Source of the DNA: Brachycybe producta
Taxonomy: Eukaryota > Arthropoda > Diplopoda > Playtdesmida > Andrognathidae
Reading direction: 5' to 3'
Assembly: GCA_036925085.1 (NCBI GenBank)
Contig: JAUPFP010000002.1
Span: 2,626,550-2,690,549, forward strand
Length of the DNA: 64,000 nucleotides
This document shows, piece by piece, positions 29,917 through 39,793 of the stretch. The notes beneath the pieces were generated by a model that made no database searches, was not told the DNA's origin, and worked only from the letters and a program-made list of their open reading frames with translations. Position 1 is the stretch's first letter, and each line of letters starts with the position of its first letter. The position numbers were made by a program, and so were the translations under genes.

Positions 29917-30272
29917 AAGTAAATCAAAAAATACCTTCACGTCTTGATCGTAACATTCACCGATTGCACGTAGCTGCGGAAAGTAATCCGCGTCTTCAAA
30001 AAGAACTTTTAAAGAACTCCAACTTGGATTTTATTCAGTGTTTGTGTGATTGTGCGCATAATATTGGGAACTCTAACATTGTACTGAGTGAACGTGAAAA
30101 AAGAAAGTTACGGCCCTATAGGCATGTACTGAATAAATTAGTGAATACGAAAGCATCTCCAAAGTCAAAGAAAAACTTTCTCGTCAAACAAAAAGGGGGT
30201 TGGCTTCCCCTGTTAATTTCTCCCGTATTGTCGATGTTAACGGGTTTAATTACGTCATGGCCGAGAAAATGA
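29913..30272 (+). CDS. Small basic protein with C-terminal hydrophobic segment
   Basis: 119 residues. A Lys/Arg-rich middle (SEREKRKLRPYRHVLNKLV and KASPKSKKN) leads to FLVKQKGGWLPLLISPVLSM, a hydrophobic helix. Proteins of this form, with a (V/L)-x-(K/R)-G-G-(F/W)-LP-x-L-x-x-P-x-L end, recur in Polinton and adintovirus gene clusters and are thought to be virion components that act on membranes; this is from memory and not a firm assignment. It overlaps the ATPase and the next gene by ATGA. Confidence 0.65.
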   Translation: MKVNQKIPSRLDRNIHRLHVAAESNPRLQKELLKNSNLDFIQCLCDCAHNIGNSNIVLSEREKRKLRPYRHVLNKLVNTKASPKSKKNFLVKQKGGWLPLLISPVLSMLTGLITSWPRK

Positions 30273-30871
30273 TCCTCATCCCCGCCGAATCTTGGGAAGC
30301 TGAATATCGAGAAAGACAAGAAAATAAAACGCCCGTTCAACGTACTTTAAGAGACATTGAAAAAGCCATTCAACGTATTTTGGAAGAAGAAAACTTGGAT
30401 AACTACAATAAGGTTTTACTTCTAGGACAATTACAACACAGGTATAAATCTATTTATGAGAACCGACCAAAAGAGGTGACGAAAGTGACGTTAGAGGACC
30501 CTGGTTTTTCGAGTCCCATTGAAGAAACACATTCATCGGGTATCAGCGATATAGTCAACCAACTGCCGAAGACGCAACAGAAGAAGGCTGGTCGTCTTCT
30601 TAATTTGATAAAAGATGGTAGAGGGCCATTAAGTTGGAATTCATCGCATCAGCTTCTGATAGATGGACAAGTCGTGCCGAATACCAATATCATGGACCTT
30701 ACTAGAGATCTCGTCATCAGTAAAACTAGATACGACCCCCCAGGATGGGAGCCATTTATCACGGAGCTGAAAAAAATGAACGTACCTCGATCTCTAATAG
30801 CCAACGACAAACGATGGAATTATCATCCTGATACCAAAGAATCTAACACAGCCGTATGGGAAGAATCATGA
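30257..30871 (+). CDS. Conserved Polinton protein with C-terminal repeat-like domain
   Basis: Starts at the ATG at 30,257 or, in ATGA overlap with the previous stop, at 30,269 (MILIPAESWEAEYRERQ). A charged helical region, DIEKAIQRILEEENLDNYN, follows, then a C-terminal block RLLNLIKDGRGPLSWNSSH with LLIDGQVVPNTNIMDLTRD. This form, L-L-x-x-I/L...W-x-x-x-G-x-L-x-x-x-G-x-x-x-x-x-S/T-N-I-x-D-L, is one I know from Polinton and similar element clusters, with no assigned function. The TGA at 30,869 lies in the start of the integrase region. Confidence 0.65.
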   Translation: MAEKMILIPAESWEAEYRERQENKTPVQRTLRDIEKAIQRILEEENLDNYNKVLLLGQLQHRYKSIYENRPKEVTKVTLEDPGFSSPIEETHSSGISDIVNQLPKTQQKKAGRLLNLIKDGRGPLSWNSSHQLLIDGQVVPNTNIMDLTRDLVISKTRYDPPGWEPFITELKKMNVPRSLIANDKRWNYHPDTKESNTAVWEES

Positions 30872-30872
30872 A

Positions 30873-31931
30873 AAACAAAGAACTCAAAAAATTTATTACG
30901 ATCCATCCTCCAGTGGTTCTTTCGGGGGTGTAGACCGCCTTCATGTGGCCACTGGAAAGAAATTTACTCGGGGTGAAATTGAAGCCTGGTTACGAACGCA
31001 AGATGTCTACACTTTACATAAACCGGTGAGAAGAACATTTACGAGAAATAGAACACTGGTCAGTAAAATAGACGATGTATGGCAGATGGATCTCGTGGAT
31101 ATGCAGTCTTACAAAAAAGAGAATAAAGGTTACAATTATCTTTTAACTTGTATCGATGTATTTTCAAAATATGCTTGGGTTCAACCATTAAAACAAAAAA
31201 CTGGAAAGGAAATGATTCTTGCTTCGAAAATTATTCTGCGAGATGGAAGGAAGCCGAGAAAAATTCAATCGGATAGGGGAAAAGAATTCCTGAATAAGAA
31301 CTTTCAGACCTTTCTCAAAGACAATGGGATTGGATTTTACACCACTTTTAATGAAGTCAAAGCTGCTGTTGTTGAACGTTTTAATAGAACTTTGAAATCG
31401 CGCATGTGGAGATACTTTACCGCGAAGGGGAATTATCGGTACATTGATAAGTTGAGTCATCTGGTGAAAGGATACAATGCATCGTATCATAGAAGCATTG
31501 GAATGGCTCCGGAGAAAGTCTCATCTACCAATGAAGCAGATGTATTTAAACGGTTGTTTTCGTCTGTCAATAGTAGATTGCCCAAGTTCAAAGTAGGAGA
31601 TCGTGTTCGTATTTCCAAGACGAAGTTAACTTTCGAAAAAGGTTACTTGCCCAATTGGTCGGACGAGGTTTTCACCATCTCTACACGTATCGATCGAATA
31701 CCTCCGGTATACCGTCTCGTGGATATTGATGGAGAACTATTAGAAGGTACGTTTTACGAGGAAGAACTTCAAAAAATTGACAAGAAAGATAGCGATTTTT
31801 GGAGGGTAGAAAAAGTTGTAGCTGAAAAAGGAAAAGGCCGTCACCGGCAACTTTTGGTAAAGTGGAAAGGATATGCCGATAGACACAACAGTTGGATTAA
31901 AGCGGGAGATTTGAAACAACTTCAAAAATGA
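30873..31931 (+). CDS. INT: Retroviral-type integrase with chromodomain
   Basis: Catalyses insertion of the element with the 6-bp duplication. DDVWQMDLVDMQSYK carries the first catalytic Asp, KIQSDRGKEFLNK the second, and AAVVERFNRTLKSRMW the Glu, the DDE triad of the RNase H fold. DFWRVEKVVAEKGK...LVKWKGYADRHNSWI is a C-terminal chromodomain that may guide it to chromatin. The N-terminal conserved stretch YYDPSSSGSFGGVDRL lies at 30,894-30,941, so homology begins well before any ATG; no in-frame ATG exists after the stop at 30,798 and before the core. Translation may start at a non-AUG codon, by frameshift from the preceding gene, or the start is lost. Its stop overlaps the next ATG (31,928). 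Confidence 0.93.
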   Translation, partial: KQRTQKIYYDPSSSGSFGGVDRLHVATGKKFTRGEIEAWLRTQDVYTLHKPVRRTFTRNRTLVSKIDDVWQMDLVDMQSYKKENKGYNYLLTCIDVFSKYAWVQPLKQKTGKEMILASKIILRDGRKPRKIQSDRGKEFLNKNFQTFLKDNGIGFYTTFNEVKAAVVERFNRTLKSRMWRYFTAKGNYRYIDKLSHLVKGYNASYHRSIGMAPEKVSSTNEADVFKRLFSSVNSRLPKFKVGDRVRISKTKLTFEKGYLPNWSDEVFTISTRIDRIPPVYRLVDIDGELLEGTFYEEELQKIDKKDSDFWRVEKVVAEKGKGRHRQLLVKWKGYADRHNSWIKAGDLKQLQK

Positions 31932-33296
31932 CCGAGTCTCAAGACTTTTACGTGACACTGCCGAGTAATAGCAGTATGAAATATTATCCGGACAACACTT
32001 TAACGAATTACACCGTGAAACTTCCAAAACCCATCGAAATTACTGGAGATTACGAAGTCGCCTTGGCTGAGATTCATTTTTCGCGTACCTGGTTAAAGAT
32101 CGCGGATCAAAAGGAAGGCGAAATTATTATCAGAGATTTGGAGAGGAGTCTAAGCATCAACATTAGCGTTCCTAGCGGGGCGTACCATTCTCCCGGTTTT
32201 CTCGTGAATGCCATCAACTCTCATATCGATGAATATTTCGGGCCCCTTCATTTGAGGCATCCTTCGATTCAATCGAACAAAAATGAGTTGATTAAAAAAA
32301 TAGACAAATCTACATCTAATATAAACAAAGAGGAAGAAAATATGGTAATAGAAGAAGCCAGTCTGCAAACAACCGCGGACAATGTGAATGTCATGTTCAA
32401 AACGTGCGAGGAATCACGCACCAACTATCAGAATCTCGTTAAGGATAAGAATACGAGTCAAACGGAATATCAAAACAAAATAAACGATCTCGATAAAGAA
32501 TTTCAACATCAAAAAAGTCTCATACCTGGACCCAATGGAAAAAGGGACGAAGCCATCCAGCGTCTCGTTAATGTCTTACAACAAAAGCTACAGGACGAAC
32601 AAAAAAAGAAGACTGGCGATAAAGATGCCAAAGATAAACTCATCAATCCAGTTCGTTTACAAAAAGAAGCGAATGAATTTAATTACAATATTTTAAAGTC
32701 CTTGTATGACGAAAAAAAAAGAAAATTTAGCCAAGTCAAAACAAAATCTACAAAATATGAAAGATTATCATCAGCAGTTGTTAGAAAGCAAAACACGAAT
32801 GGAGAATATCGCGAATCCGAGATTAAATAGTGAAAAGAATCTTTGGTTCAAATATCGGAATACAACGTCACGTGTAGAAGTTACCGTTCAGCCCAGTTCT
32901 AGCATTCAATTCTCCGAAAAAATACAAAGAATGCTCGGGTTTCAAGAGGACTATCTTAGCAATACGTCGGAACTTCCCATTATTAGGGTGGCCGACTTTC
33001 TTTCGGATATTCAGCGTGATATTCATTCCTTATTCGTGTATATCGACTGCATCGAGTACCAGCCAGTGGGGGATATACTTTCACCTTTATTGAGGCCCGT
33101 TCATCTTCAAGATTCTGATGGAATGAGAGTTACCAAAATCTACAATCAACTACAGTACAAAAGAGTATCACGTGATAGTATACATAGTATCGAAGTGCGT
33201 ATAAGCGATGTCTTTGGACGTAAAATTTTATTTACCAGTGGAGACGTAGTGATAGCCACAGTTCATTTCCGTCCGTGTTCCATTTTTCACAAATGA
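31928..33296 (+). pseudogene. Minor capsid (penton-type) protein, split by a frameshift
   Basis: The first frame (31,928-32,830) opens with MTESQDFYVTLPSNSSMKYYP and NYTVKLPKPIEITGDYEVAL, the start of the Polinton single-jelly-roll minor capsid. The second frame (from about 32,706) ends with SIEVRISDVFGRKILFTSGD and VVIATVHFRP, the last strands of the same fold. The two overlap around a run of nine A at about 32,711-32,719, where a one-base change would explain the break. Between the two jelly-roll parts lies an unusual Lys/Gln/Glu-rich coiled-coil insert of roughly 190 codons. It would form the capsid vertices. As read it is interrupted. Confidence 0.85.
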
Positions 33297-33763
33297 GGGT
33301 ACCTTACTATTGTGGATCAGCGTCTGATCCGTGTTATAATTATCATAAACAAATTGGATCTTCTTTACCCATCTTCGTGGGATCTCAATATCAGCGGGGA
33401 CACGGATTTTTTTCTTCGTTATATCGTTTCGTGATCCCTTTTTTGAAAAAAGGAGCTCTCTCAGCGAGTAAGCAGTTGTTAAAGTCTGGAACTAACGTCG
33501 TATCCGATATTGAAGCGGGGGAATCTTTCAAAAGTGCCTTAAAAAAGCGTGGAACGGAAGCTGGGCATGAATTTTTAAAGACTATGACAGGAAAACGCCG
33601 GAAAACCACTAAAACATCTGGAAATAGAAGAACCGTGGCCAGTACGAAGCGTACAGTGAAAAGGAAAGCGTTGAAGAAGAAAGTTGCTAAGAAAAGAAAA
33701 AGCGCGACAAAGAAAGCTTCGGGTAAAAAAAGAAAAACTAGCAATTTCGTGAATCTCCTATAA
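33293..33763 (+). CDS. Basic virion protein with amphipathic helix (adenovirus VI/X-like candidate)
   Basis: Starts in ATGA overlap with the minor capsid stop. MRVPYYCGSASDP leads to GHGFFSSLYRFVIPFLKKGA, an amphipathic helix with the layout of membrane-lytic capsid proteins, then a conserved SGTNVVSDIEAGESF block. The last 60 residues are very Lys/Arg-rich (KRRKTTK, KRTVKRKALKKKVAKKRK), suited to DNA condensation or nuclear targeting. The domain order, Gly-Phe amphipathic helix then basic tail, is what is seen in Polinton and adintovirus proteins compared with adenovirus VI/X. The role is inferred. Confidence 0.75.
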   Translation: MRVPYYCGSASDPCYNYHKQIGSSLPIFVGSQYQRGHGFFSSLYRFVIPFLKKGALSASKQLLKSGTNVVSDIEAGESFKSALKKRGTEAGHEFLKTMTGKRRKTTKTSGNRRTVASTKRTVKRKALKKKVAKKRKSATKKASGKKRKTSNFVNLL

Positions 33764-33765
33764 AC

Positions 33766-35091
33766 ATGAGCGGCTTTCTCGTGCATCATGACTCGGGACC
33801 CGGGATGAGTTGTGAGTTGGATATTTTTACCGTGCCTGCGACGCAAACGAGTAATCGGGATGACTGCATTAAGGAATACCACCCCGTGAACAGTATCGAA
33901 GACCAAAATACGATAGAGTTCAATATCATGGGAAATGCCGATGAATACATAGATCCTTCTGATATTTACCTGAATGTGAAGGCAAAAATTTTAAAAGCGG
34001 ACGGAAAACCATTGGATGCTACTTGCGAAGTCACGCCTGTAAATGGTTTTTTTCACTCACTTTTTAGTGAAATTACGATTACTCTCGGGCATACGATTAT
34101 AAGTTCCACCGATCACGATTACGGATATAAAGCTTATTTAACGACCCTTCTATGCAGCGAAAACACCGGGAATAAATCTTATTTATCTCTCGAGATGTTC
34201 TACAAAGACACCATCGCTGCCTTTAAAGATCGTAAACCATCCACGGCCGATCCAGCAGATGGATTGGCACAGCGCTTCGAAAGATCAAAAGCGAGTGCTA
34301 TTATGGATATGTGCGGACGTCTTCACGGAGATATTTTTCATCAGGGGCGGCTCTTACCTAATATGCTCGATCTCTCCATTAAATTAATTCGCCAAAAAGA
34401 TGCCTTTTGTTTACTGAGGCCTGATAGTGACAAAAATGATTACAAAGTGGATATTAGATCTGCTACCCTCTATGTACGAAAAGTGGTGCCTAATCCATCT
34501 ATCGTAAAAACGCATATTGAGCAGTCATTGAAGTCTAATTTTATTTATCCCATCAATCGAATCAAATGCACAACTTTCAGCGAACCGAGTGGTGGCCACG
34601 ACGTTAACATCAACATTTGTAATGGCATATTACCGAGTTTCGTTATGATCGGACTCGTTGATAGTGATGCACGTGCTGGAAATTTAAAAAAGAATCCTTT
34701 TCATTTTCATTACAAGGACCTCAGTTTTCTCGAGCTGCAGGTGGATGGTTCCCAGTTTCCGGGAATACAGTTCAGTCCAAATTTCAGTACGAAAGAATAC
34801 GGTCATCTTTATCAGCAGCTATTTTATGCCTGCCGCAAGTATTATGGCACAGATGGTGTTGATGTGACGTTCGAGGAATTTAAAAACGGCTATTCTCTTT
34901 ATGCCTTCGATCTCACCAATGATCAAAGTGCTCTATCAGGATCCCATTTCAACTTGAGTAAAAATGGATCTTTACGTCTCAATATGAAATTTAAAAATCC
35001 GCTGAACACAACGGTGAATGTTATCGTTTATTCCATCTACCAGTCCATTATTGAAGTGGATCATCATCGCAATGTTATCATAGATTATTAA
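33766..35091 (+). CDS. MCP: Major capsid protein (double jelly roll)
   Basis: 441 residues. The opening, MSGFLVHHDSGPGMSCELDI then VPATQTSN and IEFNIMGNADEYIDPSDIYL, is typical of the Polinton major capsid protein, the family named in databases after nematode F54H12.2. GFFHSLFSEITITLGHTIIS and FMYKDT-type strands follow, with the second jelly roll ending in GSLRLNMKFKNPLNTTVNVI and the family's final IEVDHHRNVI block. It forms the hexagonal capsid facets. The frame is intact, with ATG two bases after the previous stop and one base before the next gene. No lesion seen. Confidence 0.95.
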   Translation: MSGFLVHHDSGPGMSCELDIFTVPATQTSNRDDCIKEYHPVNSIEDQNTIEFNIMGNADEYIDPSDIYLNVKAKILKADGKPLDATCEVTPVNGFFHSLFSEITITLGHTIISSTDHDYGYKAYLTTLLCSENTGNKSYLSLEMFYKDTIAAFKDRKPSTADPADGLAQRFERSKASAIMDMCGRLHGDIFHQGRLLPNMLDLSIKLIRQKDAFCLLRPDSDKNDYKVDIRSATLYVRKVVPNPSIVKTHIEQSLKSNFIYPINRIKCTTFSEPSGGHDVNINICNGILPSFVMIGLVDSDARAGNLKKNPFHFHYKDLSFLELQVDGSQFPGIQFSPNFSTKEYGHLYQQLFYACRKYYGTDGVDVTFEEFKNGYSLYAFDLTNDQSALSGSHFNLSKNGSLRLNMKFKNPLNTTVNVIVYSIYQSIIEVDHHRNVIIDY

Positions 35092-35092
35092 A

Positions 35093-35563
35093 ATGGATTC
35101 TAGTCAACTGGAATATTTATTATTTCATCATCCCGCCACGCGTTTCGTGTTTGCCGGTGTATTTGCACGGGACCAACTTCCTTTTAGAGTGAATCATAAA
35201 CTTTATATCGTTAATCTGGATGCGCGGTCGGAGCCTGGATCTCACTGGATCGCTATTTATTTTAATAATGGGATGGCTGAATATTTCGACAGTTACGGAA
35301 TGAAGCCATTTATAGTTGAGATAAATCAGTTTATATCAAACAACAGTCTATCTTGGACTTACAATGCACGTAGACTCCAACATTCGAGAACGGCTGTATG
35401 TGGCCAATATTGTATTTTCTATTCTATTTTAAGATTTTCTAATGTACCTATGAAGAGTATCGTTTCTGTATTTCATCCTCGTAATTATTTACAAAATGAT
35501 AAAATTGTTCACGAATTTATTAATTATAGTCTAAAGAAATATTTACCATTGTATGCTTTTTAA
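35093..35563 (+). CDS. PRO: Adenain-like cysteine protease
   Basis: 156 residues. HWIAIYF (His51), EYFDSYG (Asp66) and AVCGQYCIFY (Cys103), with a Gln near residue 97, make the His-Asp/Glu-Gln-Cys arrangement of adenovirus protease and Ulp1-like enzymes. It matures capsid precursor proteins during virion assembly. It follows the major capsid gene by a single base (TAA-A-ATG) and ends the plus-strand late-type block. Intact. Confidence 0.94.
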   Translation: MDSSQLEYLLFHHPATRFVFAGVFARDQLPFRVNHKLYIVNLDARSEPGSHWIAIYFNNGMAEYFDSYGMKPFIVEINQFISNNSLSWTYNARRLQHSRTAVCGQYCIFYSILRFSNVPMKSIVSVFHPRNYLQNDKIVHEFINYSLKKYLPLYAF

Positions 35564-35747
35564 TTGCAATTTTATTAAACATTTGACATTTAAGTACAGA
35601 ATAAACATTAATATGGTATTATATAATTTGAATAATGTTTAGTTTTATGTTGTTATTAGTTAGTTATATGTAGTTATATAGTTCATCATATGTAAAGTTG
35701 TTATATAAACATTTGTGAATAAAATATATGAATACATTTCATTATTT

Positions 35748-36161
35748 TTATTTTCCGGTAGAGCCAAAACCAAAATTACCACGTGTGCTTTGTGAAAGTT
35801 CACCCTCAACAAATTTTACATCAGGATATATTTTCTCAAAAATTATTTATGCAATTCTATCCCCTTTTTTAATTGTAAAATCATGAGTTCCAAAATTTAT
35901 TAACATAACATCGATACTGCCCCTATAGCTGGAATCAATGACTCCAGCCAAAACATCAATGCCAAAATGAAGCGCAGGACCCAATCTCGGCGCAATTCGT
36001 CCATAACAAGTATACGGTAAAGCGAGGGATAAGTCTGTCGCGCAGAGTATCCTATCACCAGGTTTGATGGTACAATCCAAGACAGAATACAAATCATATC
36101 CGGCATCACCCAGATTCATTTTCTTCGGAATGACACATGCATCGCTTAATTTCCTAATCAT
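35748..36161 (-). pseudogene. dUTPase with one nonsense codon
   Basis: A trimeric dUTPase that would hydrolyse dUTP and keep uracil out of the element's DNA. Start at ATG 36,161 (MIRKLSDACVIPKKM). GDAGYDLYS is motif 1, RIAPRLGPALHFGIDVLAGVID covers motifs 2-3 (with R-L replacing the usual R-S/T at one site), and YRGSIDVMLINFG motif 4 region. A TAA at 35,849-35,847 interrupts the frame after GDRIA. The same frame continues for 33 codons and ends with motif 5, RGNFGFGSTGK, at 35,751, needed to cap the active site. So a single nonsense change disables it. It lies 31 bp downstream of the polymerase. Confidence 0.92.
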
Positions 36162-36192
36162 TATTGTGGGTTCTATAATAAGAAAATTTAGT

Positions 36193-39100
36193 TTAAATTG
36201 AAAAATAACCATAAGCAAGGGTAGTAATTCCATCATTCTCGATATAACGTTTATCATCGAAGGCAGTGAGACTTATTTTGTTCACTTCTAGAGTGTACAT
36301 GTCATGCATTTTTGACAAGATTTGTCTTTGAATCACCCTATTCGGGATATATTTATGCAAAGATTCAACGTACATATCATGATTGAAGTGTGATTTTACA
36401 ATCTGCTTCTTAATACCTTTAGCTTTGCATTTATGTTTACGGCTATTTAATAGGACAGAATACATTTTCGATTTTAAGCCTACAAATTCTGAGATAGGTT
36501 CACCATTCATTTCATCTTTAAATTTTCCCATGACTTTTTTGTTTTTAAGAGAGTACAAAAAGTGGCTTTTTGGATAGTCACTCGTATCCAAATGAAACTG
36601 GTAATGCTGCATGTCATGGTACAGATCTTTAGTTTGAATGTGCATGATGAAACTATCCGTATCAGTGTACAATAATTTCAATCTATTTCCTGGATAATTT
36701 GATTTCAGAACATAATAATAAAATTCATACATGAACAACTTTGAAATTTCTAGTACAGTAAAACCTGTGTAGAGTGGTTTGTTAAAATAGATGGACCATT
36801 TTTTCATTTTAAAAACAGTGAGGTTCTTGTCGATAATGTGAAATGAATCTAGATTCGCTTTACTGAGTAATTTTAGGCATCGTTCTGGTTCATTAACGAG
36901 TTCTGCATTCATTTTTTTTCTCTGATCTTCCATCGTTTTCCCAAAAACAGCGTTATTCATTAATTTGAAAAAATCTTTTTCGAAGTCATCTTTTGCCAAC
37001 TTACGCATGGCGATATTAAATTCTATATAGGGTTTTAACCACTTGCCTTGGGTAAAAGAAAGAACACGATGAATTTTGATTAATTTCATCCCCAGGTTTA
37101 CGTAGCATTGTAAATTTCTAGCATGAATAACGTAATTTTTCTTATGATAAAGATTTGGTGCGAGTTTCTTTGTCTTGTAGTTTTTGGGTTCTTTTCCTTT
37201 TACTTTTTTTAGAAGGTCTTTAGCATAAGGAGATAACATATCGAGGTGAATATCGAGTCTTTCTGGACAAAGAGGGTAGTCACTATGATCAAAATGTAAA
37301 TCTGCGGGATAATCGAGATCCACTTCTAATATGTATCCTTGTTTGTCATCTGAATTTATGGAATGAATGTCGAAAGTTTTGATCTCATTTTCATCTAACC
37401 AACGAAAATCTTTCATGGGCATGGGTTCGCACATCGCCGTAGCATACAAGGAATTGTAGTCCCAATAGGCTAAATAAGATTTAGGTTTAGATGGATCGTA
37501 ATCATTTAGATAGGGATTGTTCGCTTTTGCGTATTTGTGGCTGGCGACAGAAACACCTCCGCGAATACCTTTTTCGATAAATAAGTGCATATCATAATCC
37601 GTAAGTAGCTCCAACTCAACTTCTGTGTATTTCAAAGCGGCGGACCATGCATACATGGGCAAAGTGAAATAATGCGCGGGATCTAGTCCAAAACTTTTAA
37701 AAGAAATAGTTCGGAAATTTTCAAAAACATCTGCCAAAATGAGACAATCGCTTCTTAAGTAAATATCATGATAATCGCCTAAAGTTTCACATCCGAATGT
37801 CTCCCACACCTTTTTTACGTGCTCATAATCTTTATCAGAGATCACTTCTTCGTTCAGTGTATTGTTGAAACAGTCTTTATGGGGAATACCCACTTCATCA
37901 AATTTTGAGAAATCATCCAAATATTCATATGGAAAAGATCCTTTTTGTGTCATTAGATCTATTTTTGAAGGGTCTTTGAAAAACCATGAAACACAATTAA
38001 ATTTTTTTTTAGGAAGGTTTTGAGCGAGGGTTGCTAATGGGGCGGACAAGAACTGAAAACTATCCAAAAACACAAGATCATCAACGATGAAACTCGTATA
38101 TCGTTGAATATTCAGTGGAATGATGTTAATGGGCTTTTCTGTTTTAATCTTACTGAGGGCTTTAATGATGAAATGCTCATCATATGACCGTAAACAATGA
38201 GCAAAACATGGCATATACGAGCGATCACGCATGGTGGCATTACAACTAAAACAGGCTGCTCCTCTGTAATTGTTTCCTGGGAGATGGTGATCATGATCTC
38301 TTACTTTACCTGTAATGAACTCGTTAAACTCCGTATTACAAGTATAGCAATGGGTCGCTTTGCGGAAATTTTCTTCATCTTCATTCGTCATTATCATAGG
38401 CTCTATCGGTGCTGATTTCAACAATTCACTGGCTTTCTCTCTTAAGGCAATAATGAGTTCATAAGCAGGATCTGTAGATATTTTACATTCATGGGCTACA
38501 ACTTTGCCGTGATAGTCAATGATAGCATAAGAATATGAGCAAGCTTCGTGTTTCTGAATGTTTTTTGTATAAGATGTACTAGGATTTTGTGATGGTCCAC
38601 TCACTTTTCGTATAATGCTTTCAAAGTCAAAATAAGCCACATAAGGGCAACGCAATGCTTTATGAAACTCGTTAAATTTTAAAATACAATTATCTTTGTT
38701 CGGTAAACGAATTTTTGCTGATTTATGCTCTTCACACATGGGGCGATGTCTTTCCAATGCAGTTTCCACTTTAAAACCCTGACAACATCGATAACAAAAA
38801 AATTTTTTGTTTAAACCATCACGACCCATTAATCGCGCAATATTTCGAATAAGAAAATAATGTTTATCATGAAGTAGAAGATTAATTTCTCTATTTGAGT
38901 TGGAGTCACTTAACTGAAGAGGAACTATGTACTTATCGTATCCAAAAACATTAATTTTGAGATTATTTGCAATTTCAAATTTTGATATCTGGTTTAAGGC
39001 AACTGGGTATTCAAGCATGGATGTATCCAGTATTTTTTCTTGCTTCATATAGTGACTCACTCTATTTGGATGGTTAGATCTAGTTATTGGATACAAATGG

Positions 39101-39793
39101 GCTAGTACACTCCATAAAAAAACACTTGGCATCTTTTGATACAACGTTTAAAATGCAGTTTTTATTTTTAAGTGAAACAGGAAGTTTTCCAGAACACCCT
39201 CCTTTATATGGTCTATATTTACCAATTTTAACATCAATATCTTCAATGGAATCAATTACCCAACCCGAACCTCTATTAATGAATGTTTCTATAGCGCTTA
39301 AGATCTGCATTTCACATTCTCGCAAATATTGTTTTATTTCTGAATTATGCATAATGAGTTTCATATTACTACAAAAATAAGAATCATTTGTTTCGTAAGT
39401 TACTGTTGGCTCATTGTTAACATAAATCATTTTTGACTTAATAAAATGAATGTGTAAACATAATTGAAATTTAAATCTTATTTTTTTAGACCATCCCTGC
39501 AACAAATTCATTACATCAGAATAAATATGCTGAAAATAAACTCTAGGGTCATGAATATTATTCCCATTAATGTGTTTTAATGTAACTAGTAAACCGTCAA
39601 ACCCTGTTTTATGTATTACAAAAGAATTTGGCAAAATTATTTCATGAACATTTTTTAAATGATCTAGCCATTGTATTTTTGTATTAAATTCAGAATTACA
39701 TAGGTTACATTTTTCTATACTAGTACCAATTACATGAACACGAAGGAAATGTTCCATCGAGTCATCTTGCTCCCCACATAAAAAGCAATTCAT
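36193..39793 (-). pseudogene. POLB: Protein-primed DNA polymerase B, split by a one-base frameshift
   Basis: Replicates the element from its protein-primed ends. The first frame (39,793-39,080) has a Cys/His-rich start (CFLCGEQDD...HFLRVH; CNLCNSEF...HLKNVH, two C2H2-like fingers) and GSGWVIDSIEDIDVKIGKYRP. The second frame (39,144-36,193) holds VAYFDFESI (ExoI), SYDEHFIIKAL, LRSDCLILADVFENF (ExoIII-type), DYNSLYATAMCEPMP (motif A), MNNAVFGKTMED (motif B) and LLYTDTDSFIMHI (motif C). The overlap contains seven A at 39,116-39,122 on the plus strand; one extra base there breaks the frame. Total near 1,200 codons, usual for Polintons. The second frame has no ATG of its own at the right place. 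As read it is interrupted. Confidence 0.95.

Noticed and set aside
31188-32027. Minus-strand frames opposite integrase and minor capsid
   Set aside because: Shadows of well-supported plus-strand genes with no recognisable domain.
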